Positions 38,821 to 47,941 are shown, numbered from the stretch's first letter. The stretch is 64,000 bases of DNA from Halomonas sp. MCCC 1A13316 (GCF_014931605.1 NZ_CP053382.1:2790001-2854000); one strand, 5' to 3'. Program-made: numbers and translations. Notes: generated by a model not told the origin, from the sequence alone.

Positions 38821-39745
38821 CGACAACCGCACCCATATGACGCGTATCGTCATTGCCTATGCGATTGCCACCCTCTTGCTGGGCGGCTATTCGATCTGGC
38901 GTTATCTGATGGGCGATTACAACCACATTCTGCTGCCTGCCTCTCTTGCCCTGGTCATGCTGGTGGCCTGCCTGATGTGCATCGCCAGCGCCAGTCAGGC
39001 CCGGCTGTCGGCCTATCTGGCGTTGATCGTCGGCTACCTGATGCTGGCTCTGGAACTGCCATGGCTGGACGAGGCGGGAATCATGTGGCTAGGGTTCGCC
39101 CCCTTGCTCACGGTTCTACTGCTACCCCTCGCCTCCGCCATGCTGCTCAATCTTCTGCTGGCTCCGGTCTGGCTCCTGCTCAGCGACATGCAGTTGGATG
39201 TCCACCTGGCACTGAGTTATGTCGCCATGGCCCTGGTGGCTGCTCTGGTTCCTTGGGAGCAGCGCCGCCAACAGGCGCTGCTGGACGCCACCAACCCCCG
39301 CGACCCTAACTGTAACGCCCTGGCTCGCGAGGCCATGCATGAGTTGCTGGCCAGCGAGTACAAGCGCACCCAGTTCCTCGGCCAGCCCTTTGCCGTACTT
39401 ACGCTTCACCTGCCGCAGTTGGAAATGGCCAGTGAACAGTTCGGCAGCCGGGCGCGCCAGGCCCTGCTCGATGCGCTTTGTCTGGTCGTCAATCGCTTTT
39501 CACGACGCCACGACTTCCTCGGCCGGCAGAGTGCCTGCACTTTCTGGCTGGTACTGCCGGATACCAGCCAGAGCGGTGTCCAGATGGTGCAGCAACGCGT
39601 CGGTCAGGCGCTTGAAACCACGGTACTGGTGGATACCGGGCCGCTTCAGGTGAAAATCGCCCATTGCCAGCGCCTTCCAGGGGAAAGCTGGCCGCGCTTT
39701 GAGCAGCGCCTGCTGACCATGACGCGACAACTCAGTAACAACTGA
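38813..39745 (+). CDS. Membrane protein with decayed GGDEF-like domain (second of pair)
   Basis: A 310-residue protein with about six membrane helices (residues ~12-147) and a C-terminal domain clearly related to diguanylate cyclases. It has a helix like the GGDEF entry helix (NALAREAMHELLASEYKRTQ), a strand AVLTLHLPQLE where active enzymes have the metal-binding DIDxFK, and GRQSACTFWLVLPDTS (237-252) where active enzymes have GGDEFxxLLPDT. Thus both the metal and the GTP signature residues are lost while the frame stays open. It may act as a sensor or scaffold. It ends 43 bp before the DedA-PAP2 gene on the same strand. Confidence 0.68.
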   Translation: MADDNRTHMTRIVIAYAIATLLLGGYSIWRYLMGDYNHILLPASLALVMLVACLMCIASASQARLSAYLALIVGYLMLALELPWLDEAGIMWLGFAPLLTVLLLPLASAMLLNLLLAPVWLLLSDMQLDVHLALSYVAMALVAALVPWEQRRQQALLDATNPRDPNCNALAREAMHELLASEYKRTQFLGQPFAVLTLHLPQLEMASEQFGSRARQALLDALCLVVNRFSRRHDFLGRQSACTFWLVLPDTSQSGVQMVQQRVGQALETTVLVDTGPLQVKIAHCQRLPGESWPRFEQRLLTMTRQLSNN

Positions 39746-39788
39746 AGCGATTGCCGTGTTCAGGAGCTGGTAACCAAGGAGCCGATGC

Positions 39789-41186
39789 TTGAGCCTGACC
39801 GAAACCCTGCTGCAACTCGCCCCTTCTCCCGAAATACTGCTGTTCGTCGTGGGCGCCATCGCTTTGTTCGAGTCGCTGGCCTTGGTCGGTCTGCTGCTAC
39901 CCGGCGTGGTTCTGATGACGGCAGCGGCCTCGCTGGCCGGCCACCAGGACATGTCCGTGACCTCGCTGCTGCTGGCGGCCTTCAGCGGTGCCATACTCGG
40001 CGACGGGCTCAGCTTTACCCTGGGCTATACCCAGCGGGAGCGGGTCACTCGGCTGTGGCCACTGTCACGCCATCCGGAATGGCTGGCGCGAGGTGCTCGC
40101 TTCTTTCAACGCTACGGTAGCCTGTCGGTATTCTTCGGGCGCTTCGTTGGCCCGGTGCGTCCCGTGATCCCGCTGATTGCCGGCATGCTGCATATGTCAC
40201 CACGTGCCTTCCTGTGGGCCAATCTGGCCTCGGCGGCCCTGTGGGCACCAGCCTATGTACTGCCAGGGTACCTACTCGGGCAGACCTGGCAGCAATTGTT
40301 AACGATCCCGGCGGGGCTGGAGGCGTTGCTGATCACGCTGGCTGTAATCGTCGTGGTGCTGGTAGTGACCTTCTCGTGGCTGCGTCATCAGGTGAGCCGT
40401 TCCGGGCGCGTTTACCGAATGCTGGCGCGCGGCGCAAGACGCCATCCCCTGCTGCGCCGGATCTGGCTCAAACGGAGCTGGCAGGGCGAGATACCCCTGG
40501 CCAGTTGGCTGCTGCTGATCTTCTCGCTCGGCGGGCTTTCAGGCCTGACCATTGCGGTCATTCGCCAGCGCGGCCCCTTCCCTATCGACCTGCAAGTGTA
40601 CGCTTTCTTCGACTCCCTGGTGGTGCCGATGCTGCCCGAAGCGGGCCAGTTACTGGCCCGCGTCGGCGATATCATCGGCATACTGGCCCTGTTCCTGCCC
40701 TGGGGCGCCTGGCTGCTGGCCCGCCGACACCTGGCCGCCCTGACGCACGTCGCCGCCGGGCTCGGCGGCCTCGCCGTGCTGAATATTCTGGGCAAAGCGC
40801 TAATCGGCCGTCCACGCCCCGATACGCCCGACTACCTGCTCGGTTCGCTGGCCTACCCCAGCGCCCACGCCTCGTCCGCTGTGGTGTTGTATGGCCTGGC
40901 TGCCGCCTTCATCGCCCAGGAACTGCCCTCACAGCGACGCTTCTGGGCCTACTGGCTGGCCATTGCTCTGACCTTGCCCATGGCGCTGTCGCGCCTGGTC
41001 GTCGGCGTGCACTGGCTGACCGATCTGATCGGCGGCGGTCTGCTGGGGCTGGTGGTCTGCGCGCTGGTGCGGCTGGTCTGGCAGCGCAGGCCGCACGCCC
41101 CGCTCTCACCCTGCCCGTGGCCCTGGCTGTCAGTCGCCTCGCTGGTATTGCTCAGCGCTCGGGTAGCGCTGCTGCCGGCCGTGTGA
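39789..41186 (+). CDS. DedA / PAP2 phosphatase fusion membrane protein
   Basis: A 465-residue two-domain membrane protein. Residues ~1-210 are a DedA family module (FESLALVGLLLPGVVLM, then FFGRFVGPVRPVIPLIAG), a family linked to undecaprenyl-phosphate and phospholipid flipping. Residues ~230-450 are a PAP2 lipid phosphatase with KALIGRPRP, YPSAHASSA (PSGH variant) and SRLVVGVHWLTD, so the three catalytic motifs are present. The start is TTG with AAGGAG 8 nt upstream; the nearby ATG at 39785 is out of frame. The fusion suggests dephosphorylation of a lipid pyrophosphate coupled to its recycling across the membrane. Confidence 0.9.
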   Translation: MSLTETLLQLAPSPEILLFVVGAIALFESLALVGLLLPGVVLMTAAASLAGHQDMSVTSLLLAAFSGAILGDGLSFTLGYTQRERVTRLWPLSRHPEWLARGARFFQRYGSLSVFFGRFVGPVRPVIPLIAGMLHMSPRAFLWANLASAALWAPAYVLPGYLLGQTWQQLLTIPAGLEALLITLAVIVVVLVVTFSWLRHQVSRSGRVYRMLARGARRHPLLRRIWLKRSWQGEIPLASWLLLIFSLGGLSGLTIAVIRQRGPFPIDLQVYAFFDSLVVPMLPEAGQLLARVGDIIGILALFLPWGAWLLARRHLAALTHVAAGLGGLAVLNILGKALIGRPRPDTPDYLLGSLAYPSAHASSAVVLYGLAAAFIAQELPSQRRFWAYWLAIALTLPMALSRLVVGVHWLTDLIGGGLLGLVVCALVRLVWQRRPHAPLSPCPWPWLSVASLVLLSARVALLPAV

Positions 41187-41204
41187 CGAGCGTTGCCGCG
41201 GACC

Positions 41205-41828
41205 TCAGCCAAAGGCCAGCCAGAGGCCGACGCCGACCATCAGCGTGCCGGCAATACGATTGAGCAGCCTTACGTTACCGCTCTCGCCGAGCACGCGCCT
41301 CAGGCCGCGCCCGCCAGCGGCATACAACAGCAAACTCAGGAACTCGATGGTGAGGATCACCGCAATCAGCGCGCTCAGTTGGCCAGCCAGCGGGCGCGAG
41401 GCGTCGAGGAAGGGCGGCAACAGGGCGACGAAGAAAGCCCAACCCTTTGGATTGGCCACCGCGGTGACGAAGCCTTGCAGTGCCAGTTGGCCACGTGTAG
41501 CCGGTGCCAGCTCGATGCTCTCGAGCGGAATGGCCATGCGTCCGCGGGAGCGCCACATCATTACCCCCAGATAGCAGAGGTAAGCGCCGCCGAGCCACTT
41601 GAACACGGCAAAGAGTCCGGGTTGGCGTAGCATCAGAGTGGCCACGCCGGCACCGGCCGCGGCCGCCACCAGGCCGACGCCGACGAGCTCGCCGCCCATC
41701 ATCCACAGCGTGCGTTTCACCCCCTGGGTCATGCCCAGCACCATCGACAGGGTCATGCACATGCCCGGCGTCAGCGAGACGAACAGAAAGGTCGGCAGGA
41801 ACACCGACAGCAGCGATAGTTTGATCAT
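41205..41828 (-). CDS. LysE/RhtB family exporter
   Basis: A 207-residue inner-membrane protein with about six helices. The N-terminus SLTPGMCMTLSM matches the RhtB/LysE signature, and TAVANPKGWAFFVALLPPFLD is the conserved central segment. These proteins export amino acids such as homoserine, threonine or lysine; the substrate cannot be told. It is convergent with the DedA-PAP2 gene (18 bp apart) and downstream of ubiX on the same strand. Confidence 0.9.
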   Translation of the reverse strand: MIKLSLLSVFLPTFLFVSLTPGMCMTLSMVLGMTQGVKRTLWMMGGELVGVGLVAAAAGAGVATLMLRQPGLFAVFKWLGGAYLCYLGVMMWRSRGRMAIPLESIELAPATRGQLALQGFVTAVANPKGWAFFVALLPPFLDASRPLAGQLSALIAVILTIEFLSLLLYAAGGRGLRRVLGESGNVRLLNRIAGTLMVGVGLWLAFG

Positions 41829-41894
41829 GAGAAGGGTCTCGGAACTCGTCCTTGTGCGCCCAGCCTGCCAGAATTCGATGACGCTCGGGTGGCG

Positions 41895-42530
41895 TCAGCG
41901 TGGGTACGACGCTTGCTCCCCCCAGCGCGGCAGCAAGTGATGCTCGATACCAAGCTGGTTGAGGATTCGAGCCACGATGAAGTCGACCAGGTCGTCGACC
42001 GTCGCTGGCCGGTGATAGAAGCCAGGCGCAGCCGGCAGGATCACCGCCCCCATGCGAGTCAGGTTGAGCATGTGTTCGAGGTGAATGGCCGACAGCGGTG
42101 TCTCGCGCGGCACCAGGATCAGTTGGCGGCGCTCCTTGAGCGCCACGTCGGCGGCGCGCTCGATCAAGTTGTTACTGGCGCCGGTAGCCACTGCCGAGAG
42201 CGTGCCGGTTGAGCAGGGGCAGATCACCATCGCAGAAGGCGCGCCTGAGCCCGACGCCACCGGCGCCATCCAGTCCTCGCGCCCGAAGCAACGAATCTGA
42301 CCCTCGGCGGCCCCGCTGCGCTCGACGAGCGCCTGGGCCATCCGCTCGGGCCTCGCCGGCAGTGTAACGTCGGTTTCGGTCTCGATGACCAGGTGGGCGG
42401 CCTTGGAGACCATCACCCATACCTCATGGCCAGCCAACACCAGCGCCTCGACCAGGCGCAGGCCGTACTGGGCGCCCGAAGCTCCGGTGATCGCAACCGT
42501 GACCGGTTGGCGCAGCGTCTGCTCAGCCAT
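41895..42530 (-). CDS. ubiX: Flavin prenyltransferase UbiX
   Basis: Makes prenylated FMN, the cofactor of the UbiD decarboxylase in ubiquinone synthesis. The 211-residue protein has AITGASGAQYGLRL for FMN binding, CPCSTGTLSAVATGASNNLIERAADVALKE, and VPRETPLSAIHLEHML. The ATG at 42530 overlaps the mpl stop by 8 nt, suggesting coupling; a start four codons upstream is possible. Normal length for the family. Confidence 0.96.
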   Translation of the reverse strand: MAEQTLRQPVTVAITGASGAQYGLRLVEALVLAGHEVWVMVSKAAHLVIETETDVTLPARPERMAQALVERSGAAEGQIRCFGREDWMAPVASGSGAPSAMVICPCSTGTLSAVATGASNNLIERAADVALKERRQLILVPRETPLSAIHLEHMLNLTRMGAVILPAAPGFYHRPATVDDLVDFIVARILNQLGIEHHLLPRWGEQASYPR

Positions 42531-43902
42531 GAGCCACCTCAAGTGCTGCGAGCAGTTTCTCGTGGATACCGCCGAAGCTACCGTTGGACATCACCACTAT
42601 CCGATCGAGCGGGCGCGCCTCGGCCACCAGCGCCGTTACCAGGACTTCTATATCCTCCTCGATCCGTGCCGGCACAGGACTGGCCTCCACCACCGGAGCC
42701 AACGACCAGTCGAGGCCCGGCGGCTGGTACCAAAAAGCCAGGTCGGCGGCAGCGACGCTCGCCGCCAGGCGCGCGCGCATGGTCCCCAGGCGCATGGTAT
42801 TGGAACGTGGCTCGATCACCGCCAGCAGGCGTCCGCGCGGCGTGGCGGCACGCAACCCTTCGAGGGTGGCAGCGAAAGCCGTGGGATGATGGGCGAAATC
42901 GTCGATGACCTGAATCCCGGCAACCTCACCGCGCACCTCCTGACGTCGACGCGGCGTCTCGAAGCGAGACAGCGCGGCGCAGCCTCGCGCCAGATCGACG
43001 CCGCAGGCGTGGGCTGCCGCCAGTGCCGCCAAGGCATTGCGTGCGTTGTGGGTGCCAGTCAGCGACCAGTCGACCACGGCGTCCTCGTTCACCTCCCCCT
43101 GCTGGTGCACTACCCGGAAGCGCGAGGCGTCATCACGCTCCAGCTCCAGCCGCCAAGGGCTCGCGTCGTCATCGCCGAAGCGCTCCACCGTCGTCCAGCA
43201 ACCCATGCCCAGTACGCGGTCGAGCGCTGGCTCGCCATCGGCAACCAGCAGCCGGCCGCGACCCGGGACGGTACGCACCAGATGATGGAACTGGCGCTCA
43301 ATAGCAGCAAGATCGGTAAAAATGTCGGCGTGATCGAACTCCAGGTTGCCGAGGATAGCGATATCAGGGCGGTAATGGACGAACTTGGAGCGCTTGTCGA
43401 AGAAGGCGGTATCGTACTCGTCGGCCTCGACCACGAAGGGCGAACCCGCAGCGCCGAGACGGGCCGACATACCGAAGTTGCGCGGCACACCGCCGATCAG
43501 AAAACCCGGTTCGAGCCCGGCCGACTCCAACAACCAGGCGGCCAGGCTCGCCGTGGTGGTCTTGCCATGGGTACCGGCCACGGCGATGACCCGGCGTCCG
43601 CACAGCACATGCTCTGCCAGCCATTGCGGTCCCGAGGTGTAGGGGATGCCCTGGTCGAGTAGCGCCTCGACCTCGGGATTGCCTCGCGACAGCGCGTTGC
43701 CGACTATCACAAGATCGGGGCGCGGCGTCAGATTGGCCTCGCCATAGCCTTCATACAGGCCGATGCCGGCCTCTTCGAGCTGGGTACTCATCGGCGGATA
43801 AACGCCCGTATCCGAGCCGGTGACGATATGCCCCAGGTCGCGCGCCAGCAGGGCCAGACTACCCATGAAGGTGCCGCAGATACCGAGAATATGAAGGTGC
43901 AT
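42523..43902 (-). CDS. mpl: UDP-N-acetylmuramate:L-Ala-gamma-D-Glu-meso-DAP ligase
   Basis: Recycling enzyme that joins the released murein tripeptide to UDP-MurNAc. The 459-residue Mur ligase has HILGICGTFMGSLA at the N-terminus, the P-loop AGTHGKTTTAS, the EADEYDTAFFDKRSKFVHY segment that marks Mpl rather than MurC, and DDFAHHPTA near the C-terminal domain. Intact. It is divergent from the phosphofructokinase gene, with a 185-bp spacer that has a TAAAAT box near 44025 on the plus strand. Confidence 0.96.
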   Translation of the reverse strand: MHLHILGICGTFMGSLALLARDLGHIVTGSDTGVYPPMSTQLEEAGIGLYEGYGEANLTPRPDLVIVGNALSRGNPEVEALLDQGIPYTSGPQWLAEHVLCGRRVIAVAGTHGKTTTASLAAWLLESAGLEPGFLIGGVPRNFGMSARLGAAGSPFVVEADEYDTAFFDKRSKFVHYRPDIAILGNLEFDHADIFTDLAAIERQFHHLVRTVPGRGRLLVADGEPALDRVLGMGCWTTVERFGDDDASPWRLELERDDASRFRVVHQQGEVNEDAVVDWSLTGTHNARNALAALAAAHACGVDLARGCAALSRFETPRRRQEVRGEVAGIQVIDDFAHHPTAFAATLEGLRAATPRGRLLAVIEPRSNTMRLGTMRARLAASVAAADLAFWYQPPGLDWSLAPVVEASPVPARIEEDIEVLVTALVAEARPLDRIVVMSNGSFGGIHEKLLAALEVAHG

Positions 43903-44087
43903 GGAGTTCCGACCTTAATCACCTGGTAGAGCAGGCAGGCAGCGCCCGCCGGAAAGGAACCGGCAGACTAGCACGGCCTGACGGCCCCCCTCCAGCGGCG
44001 TGCAGGTTCGCCGCCTTTCGTCTAAAATGTTTCGCCTTGTCGTGAATGAAGCATGAAATGGACATTCTCCAGGAGCACATAAGCCCC

Positions 44088-45347
44088 ATGGCCCAGCATA
44101 ACGCCTTCTATGCCCAGTCAGGCGGTGTCACCGCCGTGATCAACGCCAGCGCCTGCGGTGTGATCGAAGCCTGCCACCAACACTCCGATAGCATCGGCAA
44201 GGTCTATGCCGGACACAACGGCATCATCGGTGCCCTGACCGAAGACCTGATCGACGTGAGCCAGGAGTCGGTCGAAGAGATTGCCGCGCTGCGCCATACG
44301 CCCGGCGGCGCCTTCGGCTCCTGCCGCTACAAGCTCAAGGACATCGAGAGTCATCGCGCCCAGTACGAGCGCCTGATCGAAGTCTTCAAGGCCCACGACA
44401 TTCGCTACTTCTTTTACAACGGCGGCGGCGACAGTGCCGACACCTGCCTCAAGGTCTCTCAGCTCTCCGAGAAGATGGGCTATCCGCTGACCGCGATCCA
44501 CGTGCCCAAGACCGTGGACAACGACCTGCCGATCACCGACAACTCGCCAGGTTTCGGCAGCGTGGCCAAGTACATCGCCACCTCCACGCTGGAGGCCTCT
44601 CTCGATATCGCCTCGATGTGCGCCACCTCGACCAAGGTGTTCGTGCTCGAGGTGATGGGCCGCCATGCCGGCTGGATCGCCGCCGCCGGCGCCCTGGCCG
44701 GTGAAGGTGAAGGCCAGCCTCCTCACCTGGTGATCTTTCCCGAGGTACCGTTCGAGCGCGGCAAGGTCATGGCCCGCGTCGAGGAGTGCGTGAAGAAGTA
44801 CGGCTACTGCGTGATCGTGGTTTCCGAGGGCGCGCGCTACGAGGACGGTACCTTCCTCGCCGATTCAGGCAATACCGACGCCTTCGGCCATCGCCAACTG
44901 GGCGGCGTGGCACCGACCCTGGCCGGCATGGTCAAGCAGGACCTCGGCTACAAATACCACTGGGCGGTAGCCGACTACCTGCAGCGGGCAGCACGCCACC
45001 TGGCTTCGCGCACCGACGTGGAACAGGCCTATGCCGTGGGCAAGCAGGCAGTGGAGCTGGCCGTCGCCGGCAAGAACGCCATGATGCCGGCCATCAAGCG
45101 GGTCAGCGACGAGCCCTACGAATGGCGCATCGAGCCCGCCCCCCTGGCCGAGGTGGCCAATCGCGAGAAGTTCATGCCCCGCGAATACATCCGCGAGGAC
45201 GGCTTCGGCATCACTAACGCCTGTCGCCGTTACCTGTCGCCGCTGATCCAGGGCGAAGACTACCCGCCATTCGAGAACGGACTGCCCAAGGTGGCAAACC
45301 TCAAGCTGGCCAAGGCCGAACGCAAGCTGCCTGAATTCAAGCTCTGA
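44088..45347 (+). CDS. Pyrophosphate-dependent 6-phosphofructokinase
   Basis: A 419-residue phosphofructokinase of the PPi-using type. Markers: YNGGGDSADT, where ATP enzymes have GGDGT, and PKTVDNDL, where a Lys replaces the Gly of ATP-dependent enzymes. Both changes are known determinants of PPi use. Other family segments are FYAQSGGVTAVINAS at the start and EVMGRHAGWIAA. I chose the ATG at 44088, which begins the conserved NAFYAQSGG region and has AGGAG ~12 nt upstream; in-frame ATGs at 44046 and 44058 add unconserved residues. The reaction is reversible, giving glycolysis or gluconeogenesis without ATP. It is near a soluble pyrophosphatase gene that competes for PPi. Confidence 0.92.
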   Translation: MAQHNAFYAQSGGVTAVINASACGVIEACHQHSDSIGKVYAGHNGIIGALTEDLIDVSQESVEEIAALRHTPGGAFGSCRYKLKDIESHRAQYERLIEVFKAHDIRYFFYNGGGDSADTCLKVSQLSEKMGYPLTAIHVPKTVDNDLPITDNSPGFGSVAKYIATSTLEASLDIASMCATSTKVFVLEVMGRHAGWIAAAGALAGEGEGQPPHLVIFPEVPFERGKVMARVEECVKKYGYCVIVVSEGARYEDGTFLADSGNTDAFGHRQLGGVAPTLAGMVKQDLGYKYHWAVADYLQRAARHLASRTDVEQAYAVGKQAVELAVAGKNAMMPAIKRVSDEPYEWRIEPAPLAEVANREKFMPREYIREDGFGITNACRRYLSPLIQGEDYPPFENGLPKVANLKLAKAERKLPEFKL

Positions 45348-45361
45348 GTCGCAGCCCAGCT

Positions 45362-45400
45362 AACGACGAAGCCCCCGCATCGGCGGGGGCTTCGTCGTTT
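45362..45400. terminator. Rho-independent terminator
   Basis: Arms of 17 nt (AACGACGAAGCCCCCGC and its complement) with a 4-nt loop, then TTT on the plus strand; the A-rich left side may also serve the minus strand. It separates the convergent phosphofructokinase and kinase/phosphatase genes. Confidence 0.9.
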
Positions 45401-45426
45401 CGGTTATCGCTCGACACAACCTTTGT

Positions 45427-47157
45427 TTATCGCAGCAACCAGGAGAGCACCAGCAACAGCAGCAGAATCCCGGCTACTCCTTGCCAGAAGTTGGCCGGCT
45501 CACGCAAGAAGCGTCGAGGGTTGCGACGCTGCGACTCGCCTCGGCCAGTGTTATGCCGAAACGCGTAGAGCAGTTCGGACATGCGCCGGAAGCGCAAGGA
45601 GCGCTGGGGATCCAGCGCTCGCCGCAGGGTGTCGTCGAGCTGAGGAGTGATTTCGGGATTGTACAGCCTGGAGCTGCGATAGCTGAGTTGCTCGAGATCG
45701 GTATGACTGCGCAGGCGATCCGGGCTCAGCTCATAGGGGAGCTCTCCGGTCAGCAGCCAGTAAACCGTCGAGGCCAGCGAGTACTGGTCGCTGCGCCGAC
45801 CGACGTTATCGTCCAGCGCATATTCCGGCGCACTGTGCTCGGACAGGCCGGTCTGACGGGCCAGCTCGCGTGAGCGCCGATGACCGTCCAGATCGCGCAT
45901 GTGGCAGGCACTGAAGTCGGTCAGTACCACTTGGCCATGGGTGTCGATCAGGACATTGTCGGGATGAATGCGCTGATGGAGCACCTCGCGATGATGCAGG
46001 GCTTGGACCGCCTTGCCCAATTGCGCCGCAATATCGAGTCGCTGGGCCAGGCTGGCCTGAGGATGGCGCCGGGCCCACTCGGTCAACGTCGTGCCCTCCA
46101 CATAGGCCATCAGGTAGTAGAGGTAGCGCCGCGGACGCGAGGACTCCATGACCCGAGCCAGGAACGGTGACTTGACCCGCTCCACCACCCACTGCTGCAG
46201 CAGGAAGTGCTCCAGATAGGCATTACGATTGGACAGTTCGGGGCTCGGTGCCTTCATCACCATCTCGCGCTCGGTGCGGCTATCGCGAACCCGGTAGACG
46301 CGCGACTGGGCGGTCCGCGACAGCACTTCCTGCACCTCCATTCCATCGATACGCTCTCCCGGGGAGAGTTCGGGCGGGATCGGCAGGTCGCCGTATATGC
46401 GGCTGGGGTGATCCTGCTCGATCTCGGGCAACTGGTCGATACGCACCAATTGGAAGCAGAACTGGTCGGCCCCATAGCCCCGCGCCTGGGCCCTTTCCCG
46501 CGCCGCCACGGCCAGCCTTTCGCAGGCCGCATCGAGATCGCTGGCATCTTCACGGATCAGGCGCACGTAATCGGACGGCATCAGGGTGCCGCGTACCGCC
46601 TGGGTGGTGAAGAGGAAGATGTCACCCTGTTTCAGCGGCAGCTGCATGTAGTCGATGTCGATACTGCCATCAAGCCCCAGGGCCCGAGACGGGTAGCGAT
46701 AACCGCCCAGGTCGGTCACGTGATCGCGGGTGAGCTGCTCGAACTCGGCCCCGCGCAGGCGAAAGACCAGGGTATCGCCCATATGGAACAGGTGGGCGTC
46801 ACGCCCGCGATAGACCATGGCGGAAAGAGAGGCGACATAGCTGCCCCCCTCGACGAAGGTGCTCTGGCTGTAACACCAGCCGTTGAGCGCCCTCAGCACG
46901 CGAGTGGCCGACGTTTTCACGTCCCAATGATCCGGCGTGGAAAAATAATCGGCCAGAAACCCCCTCACGCTGAGATCGCCGGCCTGCTTGGCGATGGCAT
47001 TGCGCGAGCTGGTGTCGCTGATTACCGCACAGGCGCCCTTGGCAGCGGACTGAGCGGCCTCGCCGGGGATACGCACCGACATGGAGCTGCGATGATGCCG
47101 ACGATCCGGCGCCACAAAGGCCTGCCCGACACTCAACGACAGTCGATTAGATGGCAA
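45427..47157 (-). CDS. PP2C-kinase fusion protein with both catalytic sites damaged
   Basis: A 576-residue homologue of bifunctional protein phosphatase/kinase proteins. PP2C-like domain ~10-245: the HMGDT motif (Asp128) is present, but the N-terminal NQD is absent, the first metal site reads VISDTSS rather than ADGxxx (Asp48 kept), and the usual TDG/SDG Asp is Gln186 (FTTQAV). Kinase-like domain ~270-530: VMK (Lys302) and SAPEY are kept, but the catalytic loop is HQRIHPDN (394-401) where active kinases have HxDxxPxN, so Asp becomes Arg396 and the following Lys/Arg becomes His398; DFG is DFS. A C-terminal membrane helix is at ~559-575. I prefer the TTG at 47157 with AAGGAG 6 nt upstream. Likely a membrane-tethered pseudo-kinase/phosphatase. 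Confidence 0.75.
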   Translation of the reverse strand: MPSNRLSLSVGQAFVAPDRRHHRSSMSVRIPGEAAQSAAKGACAVISDTSSRNAIAKQAGDLSVRGFLADYFSTPDHWDVKTSATRVLRALNGWCYSQSTFVEGGSYVASLSAMVYRGRDAHLFHMGDTLVFRLRGAEFEQLTRDHVTDLGGYRYPSRALGLDGSIDIDYMQLPLKQGDIFLFTTQAVRGTLMPSDYVRLIREDASDLDAACERLAVAARERAQARGYGADQFCFQLVRIDQLPEIEQDHPSRIYGDLPIPPELSPGERIDGMEVQEVLSRTAQSRVYRVRDSRTEREMVMKAPSPELSNRNAYLEHFLLQQWVVERVKSPFLARVMESSRPRRYLYYLMAYVEGTTLTEWARRHPQASLAQRLDIAAQLGKAVQALHHREVLHQRIHPDNVLIDTHGQVVLTDFSACHMRDLDGHRRSRELARQTGLSEHSAPEYALDDNVGRRSDQYSLASTVYWLLTGELPYELSPDRLRSHTDLEQLSYRSSRLYNPEITPQLDDTLRRALDPQRSLRFRRMSELLYAFRHNTGRGESQRRNPRRFLREPANFWQGVAGILLLLLVLSWLLR

Positions 47158-47308
47158 GACACGCTCCTTCAAGATATCGCCGCTGATCACCGCTCACTCC
47201 GCATGGCTGGCCGAACCGCCTGACGTCGGCCATCATACACGGTTGCAACAAACTCAACCTGTCAACCAAAGCCCAAGTCGACCAACGGCCCACTTCACCT
47301 ATGTCGCA

Positions 47309-47338
47309 TTGGTAATCACCGGGCCTGGTCCGTATAAT
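47309..47338 (+). promoter_or_regulatory. Putative sigma-70 promoter of ppa
   Basis: TTGGTA (47309-47314) and a perfect TATAAT (47333-47338) are 18 bp apart and about 50 bp before the ppa ATG. A GAAGGA ribosome-binding site follows. This is one of the better promoter matches in the window. Confidence 0.65.
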
Positions 47339-47388
47339 TCTTCGCATTTTGCGGTGTCTCCAAATTTCGCCTAACGAAGGAAGCGACG

Positions 47389-47919
47389 ATGAACTTCGAC
47401 CACATCCCTGCCGGCAAGGATCTTCCCAACGACATCTATGTCGCTATCGAGATCCCTGCCAACCACGCGCCGATCAAGTACGAGATCGACAAGGAGATGG
47501 GCGCCCTTCTGGTTGACCGCTTCATGGCCACACCGATGTTCTACCCGGCCAACTACGGCTTCATTCCGCATACCCTGGCCGACGACGGCGACCCGCTCGA
47601 CGCCCTGGTGGTCACGCCCTACCCGGTCCAGGCCGGCAGCATCATCCGCGCCCGCCCGGTCGGCATCCTCAACATGACCGACGAGGCCGGCGAGGACGCC
47701 AAGCTGGTATGCGTGCCCCATGCCAAGCTGACCACCCTCTATGACGACGTGCAGGAAGTCACCGACCTGCCTGAACTGCTGCGTCAGCAAATCGCTCACT
47801 TCTTCGAGAATTACAAGGACCTCGAAAAGGGCAAGTGGGTCAAGGTGGAGTCCTGGGAAGGTGTCGATGCCGCTCACAAGGCCATCGAGAAATCCGTGGC
47901 CGCTTACGCAAAGGATTGA
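47389..47919 (+). CDS. ppa: Inorganic pyrophosphatase
   Basis: Soluble family I pyrophosphatase that hydrolyses PPi and drives biosynthetic reactions. The 176-residue protein shows [29 protein letters not shown] and the metal-binding [10 protein letters not shown]. It has the size of E. coli Ppa. The ATG has GAAGGA upstream. With a PPi-using phosphofructokinase 2 kb away, the balance between the two would set how much PPi energy is kept or wasted. Confidence 0.97.
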   Translation: MNFDHIPAGKDLPNDIYVAIEIPANHAPIKYEIDKEMGALLVDRFMATPMFYPANYGFIPHTLADDGDPLDALVVTPYPVQAGSIIRARPVGILNMTDEAGEDAKLVCVPHAKLTTLYDDVQEVTDLPELLRQQIAHFFENYKDLEKGKWVKVESWEGVDAAHKAIEKSVAAYAKD

Positions 47920-47941
47920 GCCGACTTCGCCAGCCATCTCC

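Noticed and set aside
39785..40120. A 111-codon frame beginning at the ATG at 39785
   Set aside because: It is out of frame with the DedA domain, whose conserved N-terminus begins at the TTG at 39789 with a well-spaced ribosome-binding site.
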